This document shows positions 34,883 through 43,703 of a stretch of DNA of 64,000 nucleotides, one piece after another. The DNA is from Promethearchaeota archaeon. GTDB lineage: Archaea; Asgardarchaeota; Lokiarchaeia; Sigynarchaeales; SOKP01. Position numbers and translations under genes: made by a program. The notes beneath the pieces were generated by a model that worked only from the letters and a program-made list of their open reading frames with translations, had not been told where the DNA came from and did not search any database. Within the stretch, counting starts at the first letter, position 1. Every line of letters starts with the position of its first letter. The stretch spans positions 1 through 64,000 of the forward strand of contig JAHLWT010000248.1 of the NCBI GenBank assembly GCA_019057775.1, in the 5' to 3' direction.

Positions 34883-35956
34883 TTATATGCTTGATACATT
34901 CTTTCTCTTGTGGTAGATGACAATGGCCACTAATCCAGCTATAGGAATTCCTATTCCTGCAATTAAAGCTATTGTTGCATCTTGCGGAATGGAATACTCA
35001 AGTGCGCTCTGTGGGTTCTGAGTGCCATTTATGATAACATCATCATCGTCGATAACCGGGTCTTCTTCAGGGGGGAAAGGATCAGGATCATTCGGATCGA
35101 TAATTTTTGAAATCTGTCCTTTTTCGATAACTCCAAACGCAACGTTCACACACTCTACATCAGATCCAATAAGAATCAATATCTCAAAGGTATAGATCCC
35201 TTCACCTGCCGTACCAAAATGATATTCCATATAGCTTAGTGTGATGTTCTCAAAGATTTTAAACACAATCTGAGAAGGGTCCCATACCACATGATCCATT
35301 GACACTCTGGAATGTTCCAAAGAAAGTGATATTGTTGAAACCCGTTCGATAATGAATTTATAATATTTATCTGTCTTTAAATACAATCTGAACTCAAATT
35401 TGTTCCCTGATTTAAATTTCGTAATATTCTTATAGATAATTGTATCGTCAGGGCTGATTCTGTCCTGGAGCACTTCATCTCCTTTTTCAATTTTGATATG
35501 GATATTAAGATTTTCGGTGAGTATGGCTTCGAATATAAAGGTATAATTACCTGTAATGGCTACTCCGTATGGAATTTTCCGAGAATCATCTTGAACCATA
35601 TCTTTCTCATGGGTAATATCAAACTTATCTCCTTCAGGATCAATAATCGAAATGAGCACATCACATTCATGAGGAGTGACAATTTTAACAAAAATATGAT
35701 AGTAATACGGTTTTTCAAGTTCAATATTGGAGTCAAATGTAAGGATTGAGTCGGTTACTGTAAATGTATATACGTTATCCATAAGTACATTTTCATAAGA
35801 ATTGGAATGTATTAGATTATCTATGTCAGTATTCTGCCTCGAAGACCTTATGTTAGGAGTAATACATCCCAGTAATCCAGTTAATATCATTAAGCAGAAC
35901 ACAACTAAAAGTACAAACTTCCTTTTGCGATTAAGTCTCTCTCCTTTAATATCCAT
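34883..35956 (-). CDS. Secreted beta-rich protein with C-terminal membrane anchor
   Basis: A 357-residue protein with signal sequence (FVLLVVFCLMILTGLLGC, about 14-31; the last Cys could be a lipobox), about 250 residues of beta-strand-rich outside domains, an acidic linker (DPNDPDPFPPEEDPVIDDDD), one membrane helix (about 328-348) and the short basic tail YHKRKNVSSI. The outside part has two similar halves and could be two beta-sandwich domains. Type I topology. It overlaps the upstream gene by 11 nt. No family recognised. Confidence 0.65.
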   Translation of the reverse strand: MDIKGERLNRKRKFVLLVVFCLMILTGLLGCITPNIRSSRQNTDIDNLIHSNSYENVLMDNVYTFTVTDSILTFDSNIELEKPYYYHIFVKIVTPHECDVLISIIDPEGDKFDITHEKDMVQDDSRKIPYGVAITGNYTFIFEAILTENLNIHIKIEKGDEVLQDRISPDDTIIYKNITKFKSGNKFEFRLYLKTDKYYKFIIERVSTISLSLEHSRVSMDHVVWDPSQIVFKIFENITLSYMEYHFGTAGEGIYTFEILILIGSDVECVNVAFGVIEKGQISKIIDPNDPDPFPPEEDPVIDDDDVIINGTQNPQSALEYSIPQDATIALIAGIGIPIAGLVAIVIYHKRKNVSSI

Positions 35957-36263
35957 ACACCTTTAATCCTTTGAACTCAGATACTAATCCTTTAACATTC
36001 TCGCATCTATCAAACTCCACACAGGTAAAGCACGGTTGGTCGGTCCAAAAATAAGCTGGTTGATTGTTCTTATCTATGATTAATATAGGGAAGCTATTAC
36101 GTGAACAAACTAAAGCAGAATTACTAATTGATCCCCGTTTTGGTAAGGCGTATGATAATCCACATATTTCACATTTCGCAAACCTTTTGTAGTTCTGAGT
36201 CTTAAAGATTGAAATCGTACAATCACAATTAGGGCATATTCCTATTTCATCTAGTTTTCTCAT
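35946..36263 (-). CDS. Double zinc-ribbon protein
   Basis: A 105-residue cytoplasmic protein. CPNC...CEIC at residues 10-34 is a zinc ribbon of the topoisomerase-I-tail or DUF-type. A second cysteine group, CFTCVEFDRC, follows at about 79-88. The end overlaps the start of the secreted protein gene by 11 nt, so they share a transcript. Function unknown. Confidence 0.6.
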   Translation of the reverse strand: MRKLDEIGICPNCDCTISIFKTQNYKRFAKCEICGLSYALPKRGSISNSALVCSRNSFPILIIDKNNQPAYFWTDQPCFTCVEFDRCENVKGLVSEFKGLKVYGY

Positions 36264-36366
36264 AAATATTACACTATATTTGTTTTACCGTTACAGTATT
36301 CTCAACTTATTTAAAAGAAAAAAATCTCAATTTTTTGTTTAAAAGTAATCACTGTCACTATTTAGT

Positions 36367-36582
36367 ATGATATTTGATTATTTTGACGTGTTTGAACAAT
36401 CAATCGAATTTCTAATGGCATTAGGATCTATTGTAGGAATGCTTGGGGTAATCATTGGCCTACTGGGATGGCTATTTCTAGGCCAGTTTAAACGCCATAG
36501 GATGATCGGGGTAATTATCGTTTCTGTTATCTTATTGGCGGTATGTGGCTTGAATACAGGAATGCGCTATTTTAGAATTTAG
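36367..36582 (+). CDS. Small two-TM membrane protein
   Basis: A 71-residue protein with hydrophobic helices at about 14-38 and 46-64 and a short basic linker (GQFKRHR) between them. It converges with the 130-residue membrane protein gene. No family recognised. Confidence 0.5.
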   Translation: MIFDYFDVFEQSIEFLMALGSIVGMLGVIIGLLGWLFLGQFKRHRMIGVIIVSVILLAVCGLNTGMRYFRI

Positions 36583-36598
36583 AAAAAAAGATTTTTTG

Positions 36599-36991
36599 TT
36601 AATAATATCCACTTCCACTTCCAGTAGTATCTGGTCCAGCAATAGGAACTCCAAAAAAATTAATTACTGCTCCTGTACACCAAGCTCCGATCCATAGTAA
36701 GACTACACCAACTACTATCGGACGTAGGGCACTACTACGTTTTAGAAAAATGCCGATAATAGCATAAATGAAGCAGAAACTCCCGCCGGTAATACAAATA
36801 TTTCCTATTCCATTGATTACAATTGAAAACGCTTCCCCTATCTGATATCTTAACGGCATGATAATAAATGGAGATATTATAAATACAAAAATCGCAATCC
36901 CAACAAAGGTATTTATTATTAAGCCCTTTTTTTCTTTTTCCAGCGTGTAGACTTTTTTTCGTGACATACCATTTCCTAGCATCAAATACAT
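36599..36991 (-). CDS. Four-TM membrane protein
   Basis: A 130-residue protein with hydrophobic segments at about 26-46, 53-80, 93-110 and 113-122. A Lys-rich N-terminus suggests the cytoplasmic end. GNGMSRKKV near the start offers a second possible ATG at residue 9. No recognised family. Confidence 0.5.
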   Translation of the reverse strand: MYLMLGNGMSRKKVYTLEKEKKGLIINTFVGIAIFVFIISPFIIMPLRYQIGEAFSIVINGIGNICITGGSFCFIYAIIGIFLKRSSALRPIVVGVVLLWIGAWCTGAVINFFGVPIAGPDTTGSGSGYY

Positions 36992-37147
36992 TTAAAGAAA
37001 AAAAGAAGTCTGCCGTTCTTTAGTTTTTATTTAAAAATATATGACAAAGAATTAATCTATGATGCATAGAGAGGTGAGAAGTTTATTCCCATTAAATTTC
37101 CCTTTTATTATCTCTTTCTAAAAATTACAAACAATTACATATTTACG

Positions 37148-37432
37148 TTGGGTATAATATTATTTATTAGCCAAATATTCATAGGGTTTTTCTCAAAATT
37201 GCCTTCCCCCTACCGTTGTCCTGCCTGTAATTCAAAGGATATAATTGAGTACAAAGAGACTATTGAATGTACTAAATGTAATTTAGAATTTTTTAAAGAA
37301 TATTTAGGAGAAATTGATCCTGAAAACCAGCTTTCTGCCAAAGAATTACATGGTATAGTCGGAGCTTTTGATGAACATGATAGGATGAAATTGCAGAAGG
37401 ATCTTAAAGACGATCGTTCTGATAATGATTAG
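37148..37432 (+). CDS. Membrane-anchored zinc-ribbon protein
   Basis: A 94-residue protein begun at TTG 37148: a hydrophobic N-terminal helix (IILFISQIFIGFF), then a zinc ribbon RCPACNSKDIIEY...ECTKCN (about 22-43), and an acidic helical end. The four cysteines have regular spacing. The start is not certain, because no ATG precedes the ribbon. Function unknown. Confidence 0.5.
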   Translation: MGIILFISQIFIGFFSKLPSPYRCPACNSKDIIEYKETIECTKCNLEFFKEYLGEIDPENQLSAKELHGIVGAFDEHDRMKLQKDLKDDRSDND

Positions 37433-37499
37433 GAAGAACAAGATTATTACGAAACTTAATTTTTCATTTTTTTATTTAAATAGATTCAGCTGATCCTGT

Positions 37500-37521
37500 A
37501 TTCACCACTATAAAGGTGAAT
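37500..37521. other. 7-bp hairpin
   Basis: ATTCACC, loop ACTATAAA, GGTGAAT. It lies in the 227-bp gap (37433-37659) and precedes a 19-codon ATG frame (37523). No other feature is seen in that gap. Confidence 0.4.
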
Positions 37522-37659
37522 TATGAAGTTAAAGTTTTTTAAGGCGTTATTTCAGCTCTATCATCAAATAAGAGGCTGGTAATACAAATCTATCTGAATC
37601 TATAAATTTCCTTTTTTTTATTTTTTTTTAATAAGCATAGCACTTAACATATTTTAATT

Positions 37660-38760
37660 ATGGGAGTTAAATTACAAGAAATAATAAATCGTAAAAAAGT
37701 TGAATTCCAAAAATTAGCAGGTAAAATTATCGCTGTAGATGCTCCCAATATCATAATAAGTCTTTTTACCTTTTCTCGAAAGAATCCTGATGGAACGTAC
37801 GGGGGATTAATCTTGGATCGGACTCAAAGACCAATCTCTCATCTTTACAACCTATTATATCGAGTTAATTTCTTCTATTCTAAAAAGATGTTCCCGGTAT
37901 TTGTTTTTGATGGAAAAGTCTCGGAGTTAAAAAGAATAATTACCAAGGATTTGCTTAAAGATTTCTTATTTACAAAAAAATGGTATGAAGAAGCACTGAA
38001 TCATGGAAGGCGAAATGTAGCACGAGAGATCGCATTAAGCAAGGAATATCTATGGCAAAATATTATCAAGGAATCAAAGCAGTTGTTAGGAGCACTTGGA
38101 GTTCCTTGTATAGAATCTCCTGGAGCAGCAGAAGCACAATGTGCTCATTTAGTAAAAAAAGGTATTGTTCATTTTTCAAATTCTCAAGATTTTGATTCCT
38201 TACTATTTGGCTGTCCACATCTCATTCAGAATCTTTCCAAATCTTTACGGAGGAAAATACACGGAAAATGGAGGTATGAGAAAATAAGACCCCTTGTTAC
38301 TAATTTAAGAAGTAATTTAAAAATGTTAGGTATTTCATTATTTCAGTTAGTCGACCTCTCACTTATGATCGGCACAGATTACTTTCCAGGTGTGACTCAG
38401 ATTGGTCCGAAAAAAGGGTTAAAATTTATTAAACAGTATATGACCATCGAAAATATTATTTCAGCTGAGAGTAAGAATTATGATTTTAGTCAATTAACAA
38501 GTGATATCATTAAACAAGTAAGGAAGATCTTTTTATTTCCTGAAGTGAATGAAAAAGAAACGGATTTCTTTTGGAGTCTTCCCCATAAAACCCAAGTACT
38601 TTCTTTATTATGTGAGGAGCATTTTCTAAACAAGGAAAGAGTCTCTAATAATTTAGATAAATTAGAAGTATCTTATGTGAAATGTAGGAATTTTTTTATT
38701 CATGAAAAAGGAAGTAGGAAATTACATCAGCTTACTATTAATAAAATCTCCTTCAACTGA
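37660..38760 (+). CDS. FEN1/XPG-family nuclease lacking one active-site glutamate
   Basis: A 366-residue structure-specific nuclease-family protein. N-region MGVKLQEII and DAPN (D27), VFDGK (D84), SQDFDSLLFG (D177, D179), and GTDYFPGVTQIGPKKGLK (D240 with the helix-2-turn-helix) are all present. In FEN1 the remaining acid pair lies in an E-x-E-A motif; here it reads PGAAEAQ, so the first Glu is Ala and only E158 remains. The end lacks a clear QxxLxxFF PCNA-binding box (HQLTINKISF is only suggestive). It could be a low-activity or altered-specificity paralogue of the replication FEN1, or the main one in a divergent form. Confidence 0.82.
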   Translation: MGVKLQEIINRKKVEFQKLAGKIIAVDAPNIIISLFTFSRKNPDGTYGGLILDRTQRPISHLYNLLYRVNFFYSKKMFPVFVFDGKVSELKRIITKDLLKDFLFTKKWYEEALNHGRRNVAREIALSKEYLWQNIIKESKQLLGALGVPCIESPGAAEAQCAHLVKKGIVHFSNSQDFDSLLFGCPHLIQNLSKSLRRKIHGKWRYEKIRPLVTNLRSNLKMLGISLFQLVDLSLMIGTDYFPGVTQIGPKKGLKFIKQYMTIENIISAESKNYDFSQLTSDIIKQVRKIFLFPEVNEKETDFFWSLPHKTQVLSLLCEEHFLNKERVSNNLDKLEVSYVKCRNFFIHEKGSRKLHQLTINKISFN

Positions 38761-38969
38761 ATTAGTTTTCACTTAAATTTGATTGAAGAAACACTTAAAT
38801 ATACATCAGAAATAACTATTTATTAAATTTTTGGGTCATTATAGAAGGCAAATTTAAATTTAGAACATAACTTTTTTCTGAAAAAGGTAGTAATAGAACT
38901 TTAAATATTTAGGAATATAAAACAATTCTAATAAAAATGAAATTTAAAAAAATTTAAGAGTGATAAACA
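38761..38969. other. Intergenic region upstream of C1q-like gene
   Basis: AT-rich, with a TTTAAATATT run at about 38901-38910 that could be a TATA element. AAGAGTGAT before the ATG at 38970 offers a weak ribosome-binding site. Nothing else seen. Confidence 0.35.
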
Positions 38970-39521
38970 ATGGGACGTGGCGGAACAGCTTTAGGGATAA
39001 TAGGGATAATCCTTGTGGCAGGATCGATTGGATTTACATTTGTAGTTTGGAATGGTCAAAATACCACTAATAATTTGCCAAGGCCTATAGTTGTAGGAAT
39101 ATGGGATGCGCTTGATGAAAATGAAGATTTTGCTCCTCATAATTTAATGAATGATTGGCTTTTTGAATTTGGAGCTCATAACTTGAGTAATACTGACTAT
39201 GTTTCTATTTCAAACATGAATACTCGTATTACATTATTAAAATCTGGTTGGTATCGAATTCACCTCTCTGTGATATTAGCGGGTATTAGTCCTTCTAGCA
39301 TTTATGTGATAACAATTTTTAAAGATGGTGCTGTCGAATTTTATCTTCATCGGTATGAGACACTAGCAACTAGTGTTGCATGGTATTATAATATTGATTC
39401 ATCTGCGTTTGTATATAGTAATGGTACAAATTATATAGAAATTAGTGGATCTGCTAATGACGATTTTCAGATTTCTATCGATTTATATAATCAATTAAGT
39501 ATTGAATATGTAGTTTTATAG
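38970..39521 (+). CDS. Membrane-anchored C1q/TNF-like beta-sandwich protein
   Basis: A 183-residue protein: one N-terminal membrane helix (GIIGIILVAGSIGFTFVVW, about 9-27), then about 150 residues of beta-strands with SGWYRIHLSVILAG and YVITIFKDGAVEF, reminiscent of the C1q/TNF jelly-roll. It would be exposed outside the cell as an N-anchored protein. Single-gene unit. The fold call is by pattern only. Confidence 0.6.
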   Translation: MGRGGTALGIIGIILVAGSIGFTFVVWNGQNTTNNLPRPIVVGIWDALDENEDFAPHNLMNDWLFEFGAHNLSNTDYVSISNMNTRITLLKSGWYRIHLSVILAGISPSSIYVITIFKDGAVEFYLHRYETLATSVAWYYNIDSSAFVYSNGTNYIEISGSANDDFQISIDLYNQLSIEYVVL

Positions 39522-39706
39522 CGTAAGATTTTTAATAATTAACTTTCTATTTTTGTTTTTCTTTTTTTCTTTCTTCTTAAAATTTCTTTCAACTGAATTC
39601 TCTCTTACCGAATAAAATAAATCCACGTTTTTTGTTTATATTAAAATAAATATATTTATTTCATCATAATTCAACGATTAATAATCAACTTTAAAGTAAA
39701 ATTCTT

Positions 39707-40288
39707 ATGACACAAGCTTTAAAAAATCAAGATTATGAATCTCGTCAAGATTCTGAACACGGCATTAGAAAACGTCAGGTTCAAGCAGAGTATAACAAAA
39801 TCATCCTTAATTATCTCTTCCGTAATGTTGCCTTCATTAACCAGAAAGGGAAAATTCGCGCTATACCTAAGATTATTCAAAGAGAAATGAGCAGTAAGTT
39901 AAAAATCGAGGTTAAAACTATTGATAAGGTTATAAATAGGTTTTTGGGTGTTCTTGTTCATATTAAACGGTTTGTAGAAGACAACGGACATTTTGGATAT
40001 TCAAAAAACCAAACCATTTTAGTACAATCATATCTACACAAGCTATATCGATTAGCTCCTGTGTTCGATTTCAAAAGAGCGAGAGAAAATGCTAAGATCC
40101 TGAGAAGAAAGTTAAATGTTCATTACTTTTGGCCTCGAGTGTCTACCCAAGTGGCTGTGGTTCTTTATATTACAGATAAGTTAGATTCGACCCAAGAGAA
40201 AAAAATGCTTCAAACTAATTTGAGAACTTTCTGTAATTGCTCCGCTTATGCGTTCCACAGAACTCGTAATAAATTAGGAGTAAACTAA
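39707..40288 (+). CDS. Possible cyclin-box protein (TFB-like core without zinc ribbon)
   Basis: A 193-residue basic helical protein with no cysteine pair. Its C-terminal half (FWPRVSTQVAVVLYITDKLD, then LRTFCNCSAYAFHRTRNKLG) resembles a TFB cyclin repeat ending in a recognition helix. The N-terminal half could be the first cyclin repeat. There is no zinc ribbon, so it could not recruit polymerase as TFB does. Alternatively it is an unrelated helical DNA-binding protein. A TATA-like ATATATTTATTT lies about 50 nt before the ATG. Confidence 0.5.
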   Translation: MTQALKNQDYESRQDSEHGIRKRQVQAEYNKIILNYLFRNVAFINQKGKIRAIPKIIQREMSSKLKIEVKTIDKVINRFLGVLVHIKRFVEDNGHFGYSKNQTILVQSYLHKLYRLAPVFDFKRARENAKILRRKLNVHYFWPRVSTQVAVVLYITDKLDSTQEKKMLQTNLRTFCNCSAYAFHRTRNKLGVN

Positions 40289-40333
40289 TATTTATGTCAA
40301 ATATTCCAATTATAGCTAAAATTATTCGTTTCC

Positions 40334-40373
40334 TTTTTTTTTCAAGGTTATTTTTTTCATTAATTTTTTTTTT
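40334..40373 (+). terminator. Cluster of oligo-T runs
   Basis: Three T runs (9, 7 and 10 T) within 40 nt after the stop at 40288, a strong archaeal terminator-like region that would separate the cyclin-like gene from the roadblock operon. Confidence 0.5.
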
Positions 40374-40375
40374 CC

Positions 40376-40387
40376 TTTATATATTTT
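40376..40387 (+). promoter_or_regulatory. TATA box of the roadblock-GTPase operon
   Basis: TTTATATATTTT, ending 46 nt before the roadblock gene ATG (40434). Spacing fits a short leader, and AAAGGAAA just before the ATG could act as ribosome-binding site. Confidence 0.5.
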
Positions 40388-40433
40388 AGATATAAATTCA
40401 CTCTAACAAAATTACAATCTTAAAAGGAAAAAA

Positions 40434-40982
40434 ATGATCACAAAAATACCAAGAGTGTTGTATGAAAATGAAATTACTGTAGTATTAGATGATATAAGAT
40501 ACAATTACGGAAAACTCACAAGAAAGGGATATATTTATGGTCTCATCGCTATAGATCAAGACGCAAAAATCATCGCAATTGATTCTCGGTTTGATCGGAA
40601 ATTGAATTACTGGGACTTAAGCTCCATTGGGGCGGCGCTTTACGGAGTAGCTAAGCAAGGGCAAGATTTTTTTGAGACAGAATCATTAGAACGTGCTACA
40701 ATCATCTACAGTGATATGCGTTTATTTGTAAAATCAATTGGAAAAGTGGAATTACAAAAAAAAGGTAAACGCGACATTTTAATTGTGCTTCTCACCGATA
40801 ATGATGTTAATCTTGGAGTTATATTCCTTCAGATGAATAAATTTGCTCAGAGTATAAAAGAAGGAATTGAGCGTAATGATTCCATGAAGAAGACTCTTAG
40901 AATGTCAGAGCAAGAACTCAAAAAACATATCAAAGACCTTAAAAAAGAGATTTTTTCAGAGAAAATCGGTACAATTTCATAA
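40434..40982 (+). CDS. Roadblock/LC7-like protein (MglB-like partner)
   Basis: A 182-residue protein. Residues about 30-140 alternate strands and helices in the roadblock/LC7 order: GYIYGLIAIDQDAKIIAID, a helix with GAALYGVAKQG, ATIIYSDMRLFVKSIG, and DILIVLLTDNDVNLGVIFLQ. A lysine-rich coiled tail follows. Roadblock proteins dimerise and bind or regulate small GTPases. The GTPase gene starts 22 nt downstream, as in mglBA pairs, so it is probably the GTPase-activating or scaffolding partner. Confidence 0.72.
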   Translation: MITKIPRVLYENEITVVLDDIRYNYGKLTRKGYIYGLIAIDQDAKIIAIDSRFDRKLNYWDLSSIGAALYGVAKQGQDFFETESLERATIIYSDMRLFVKSIGKVELQKKGKRDILIVLLTDNDVNLGVIFLQMNKFAQSIKEGIERNDSMKKTLRMSEQELKKHIKDLKKEIFSEKIGTIS

Positions 40983-41004
40983 CTTCAGTACAGGTGAGCC
41001 GTAA

Positions 41005-41655
41005 ATGTTAGAGCAGAGGGTTTTAGATAGGGAAAAAGCTGAACTAAGTGAAAAATTTGATTTTAGTGATTCAGAGAACATGATCCAGTTTAAAATTGTA
41101 TATTGGGGCCCTGGAGAGAGTGGAAAGACTACAAACTTCTTTCGGTTACGGGAAAAGTTCGATCTTTTAAAACTGAATAGAGGATATTCAATTGAGACAA
41201 CTGAAGGGAGAACTTTATGGGAGGATTCATTATATCTCTTGTTTAAATTCAAATTAAAAGGAGATAGATATAATATCATCTGTCACGTAGTAACGTGTAC
41301 CGGGCAGGAACGTTTCTTGAGTACAAGAGAATACGTAATAGACGGAGCAGATGGGATCATCTTTGTGGGGGATTCAGATCCAGAGAAATTAGAACAGAAT
41401 AAACGTAGCTTCCGGGAATTGATAAGTTTTGCAAAGCCTAAAAAAATACCTTATTTAGTTCAGCTCAATAAAAGAGATCTAAAAAATGCAGTACCAGTTA
41501 AGGAATTTAAGAAATATCTTGGGCTTCCGTTTGAAGAAAAAACCCCGGAGGATCAATATATTGTATATCCCACAGAAGCATTACAAGGAAAAAATGTGGT
41601 AGAATGTTTTAAAGATCTCATACTTCAAGTGCTATACAATTACTTTCAACATTAA
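41005..41655 (+). CDS. MglA-like small GTPase
   Basis: A 216-residue Ras-superfamily GTPase. Motifs: WGPGESGKT (34-42, G1), TLWEDSLYLLF (70-80, matching the MglA switch I region), TCTGQERF (97-104, G3), NKRD (155-158, G4) and TEAL (190-193, G5). In G3 the Asp of Ras DxxGQ is Thr, as in the TxxGQ of MglA, which supports the MglA branch over Rab/Arf. No lipid-modification cysteine at either end. It lies between the roadblock gene and a gene for a 398-residue protein. A role in polarity, membrane or surface dynamics is inferred from MglA. Confidence 0.85.
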   Translation: MLEQRVLDREKAELSEKFDFSDSENMIQFKIVYWGPGESGKTTNFFRLREKFDLLKLNRGYSIETTEGRTLWEDSLYLLFKFKLKGDRYNIICHVVTCTGQERFLSTREYVIDGADGIIFVGDSDPEKLEQNKRSFRELISFAKPKKIPYLVQLNKRDLKNAVPVKEFKKYLGLPFEEKTPEDQYIVYPTEALQGKNVVECFKDLILQVLYNYFQH

Positions 41656-41692
41656 TTTTTATTTTTATCATATTTTTGAGGTAAAAGAAGCA

Positions 41693-42889
41693 ATGGATAC
41701 AGGAACAGATTTTATCAGGCCTGAATTTCTCAATATCTTATTTTTTCAACAGAAAAATTTAGTCATATTTCCGTATGTTGACCTTAAGCACTTGCATTAT
41801 TTAGAGTTATTTACAACTGGATACACTGTAGTAGATCTTGAATCCACAGCTCTCCATAATTTAAAAGAAATATTGGAATTTGAAGCGACCAATTCTTATT
41901 CCCAGAATCCGACGTTCTTTTTTATTTATAATGTAGATAGGCAAAAGGTAAAAGAGATCATGGAATTGGACAATATTCATTGCATTATTAATATCAATTC
42001 CAATGAGGATATTCCTGAATTAGTCAATGGGAGCTCCTATATCTTTTTCAATAAAAAGTCTAATCAATTCTTAAATTATAACACTCTCGATAAAGATTTG
42101 GAGTTTGAGCACTCTTTAATCTCCTCTTCACAAAATAAGGAAATCTTACAAGATAAAATCCAAAAAATAAAGATTACCGCAACTAGGATCTTTACTGCTC
42201 TTAATCAAGAAGAAAATTTAAGTAGCCTTCCTAATATCTTGCATGAATATGATCAAAAATATTGGTCTCATATTCTAGAACGGACAAGCGTGTATTTTGA
42301 TATTAAAGTCCCCGATATTAATCATTTCCTTTCCAAGTCATCTCAATTATCTTCTGTAGGTAATATAAAAGATAATATAAAGGTCTTTTCAAATGAATAC
42401 GAAATTATCCTTTCTTCTAATAAAGCAATCGGTAAGGAATTTATCCAGCTCATTCATAATTATCGCGAAAAAAGAGTTAATTCTGCTCACTTAGAATTAG
42501 AAGAACTTTTTAACCCTCAGAGGTTATATCATTATTTAAGAAATCATCATTGGAAAGATGGCATTCCTCATGATTTTATACGACAATGGGCTCAGATGGG
42601 AATTTCCCGCTATAGACTAAGTGATACCGAGAAAGACGAATTTAGAGAAATGCTAGATACACTTAATATTACAATAGATCCTTTTGAACATCCACAAGTT
42701 ACATCTAACCGGCAAAATATTAAAAGAAAAGGTAATATAAGTGGTACATTTATTAAGAAAGAGCTAGGGAAACAATCAGCCGAGTCAATTCCTTCAGTTA
42801 AAGAAGAGTGGTCTACATTTAAAAATTGGTTAGAAAATAAATTGGATATATTAGAGAGTCTTGTAGATAAATTTAATCTTTCTGATTGA
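41693..42889 (+). CDS. Unknown 398-residue protein downstream of the MglA-like GTPase
   Basis: Third gene of the roadblock-GTPase unit, 37 nt after the GTPase stop with TGAGGT before the ATG as ribosome-binding site. Soluble, acidic, no cysteine motif. Residues 1-125 are alpha/beta (IFPYVDLKHLHYLELF, FFFIYNVDRQKVKEIM), about 150-300 helical, then a YHYLRNHHWKDGIPHDFIRQ segment and a coiled end. I do not recognise a family. Its position makes it a candidate effector or regulator of the GTPase. Confidence 0.65.
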   Translation: MDTGTDFIRPEFLNILFFQQKNLVIFPYVDLKHLHYLELFTTGYTVVDLESTALHNLKEILEFEATNSYSQNPTFFFIYNVDRQKVKEIMELDNIHCIININSNEDIPELVNGSSYIFFNKKSNQFLNYNTLDKDLEFEHSLISSSQNKEILQDKIQKIKITATRIFTALNQEENLSSLPNILHEYDQKYWSHILERTSVYFDIKVPDINHFLSKSSQLSSVGNIKDNIKVFSNEYEIILSSNKAIGKEFIQLIHNYREKRVNSAHLELEELFNPQRLYHYLRNHHWKDGIPHDFIRQWAQMGISRYRLSDTEKDEFREMLDTLNITIDPFEHPQVTSNRQNIKRKGNISGTFIKKELGKQSAESIPSVKEEWSTFKNWLENKLDILESLVDKFNLSD

Positions 42890-42911
42890 TTAGAAAATTT
42901 TAAAAAATAAT

Positions 42912-43613
42912 TTAAGTTATAATTTTATTCTTTCTGAGAACCCAGTCGACAACAGTAAAGGTAGTTTTACTTTCGTCGATCTCCGCTATCGTGGATTTGG
43001 GAAACCAGATATCAACACCAGTTTCCAGTTTTATGTGCAACGCCAATTCTCTTTCCTCTATAATTCCTCCTTTAATCTTTGTTGTCTTTATATTATTAGA
43101 TTCTCTTGTAGTTGGATCGAGATTAATGCGTTCTTCCACAACACTTAAGTTATCACTAGGAATTTGACTCTTAGATGATTCGTTTTTTACTGTTTTTGTT
43201 TTCATATTACCTGCTGTTGCATATTTTATCTTTTCTTCTAAGATATGCTCCATTAACATTTTTAAAACCGTAAATTGAGAATAATCTAGTTTTTTTGAAT
43301 ATCCTCCTATATTGATCCATAACTTTTCATTTTCCCCCTCCTTCCATTTGAATGCAATCGGAGTTTTTGTGTCTTTATAACTATGAAAGCTAGACCAGGA
43401 TTTAACGTCTTTTTTAAGCACTCGAATAATCCAAATCATCTCTTCTATAGAAAATTTGATTACTTTTCCTTCACCATTACTAGGTTTTTCCCATGTCCCA
43501 TTGTCTTTAGCTCTAAGAAGCCTGAAAAAAATAAAGGGATCGCTCTTTAATGAGTTTTGTACAATTAGTCCTACTTTTTGGCCAAAAAAACTATAATTAT
43601 GTTTATCTGTCAT
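42912..43613 (-). CDS. Hypothetical protein with two small beta-rich domains
   Basis: A 233-residue protein. Domain 1 (about 1-125) has FIFFRLLRAKDNGTWEKPS and AFKWKEGENEKLWINIGGYS with a helix after it, a strand-plus-helix pattern like PC4/whirly-type ssDNA-binding folds. Domain 2 (about 185-233) has LHIKLETGVDIWFPKSTI and VVDWVLRKNKII, a short OB- or SH3-like strand set. A Ser/Lys/Asn linker joins them. Nucleic-acid binding is plausible, unproved. It converges on the GTPase operon. Confidence 0.6.
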   Translation of the reverse strand: MTDKHNYSFFGQKVGLIVQNSLKSDPFIFFRLLRAKDNGTWEKPSNGEGKVIKFSIEEMIWIIRVLKKDVKSWSSFHSYKDTKTPIAFKWKEGENEKLWINIGGYSKKLDYSQFTVLKMLMEHILEEKIKYATAGNMKTKTVKNESSKSQIPSDNLSVVEERINLDPTTRESNNIKTTKIKGGIIEERELALHIKLETGVDIWFPKSTIAEIDESKTTFTVVDWVLRKNKIIT

Positions 43614-43703
43614 ATTAATTCATATTGAATAATAATTTTGAGATTTAAGGAAATAATTTCTCAAACTATTTAAAAAAAAAGACTTAAGTAGATTACTTAA
43701 TTT

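Noticed and set aside
37523..37582. 19-codon ORF after a small hairpin
   Set aside because: A leader-peptide-like setting, but the next gene (FEN1-like) gives no reason for attenuation control and chance is likely.
41101..41310. Reading TCTGQ in the GTPase as a damaged switch II
   Set aside because: Thr at this place is normal for the MglA branch, and the other GTPase motifs are intact.
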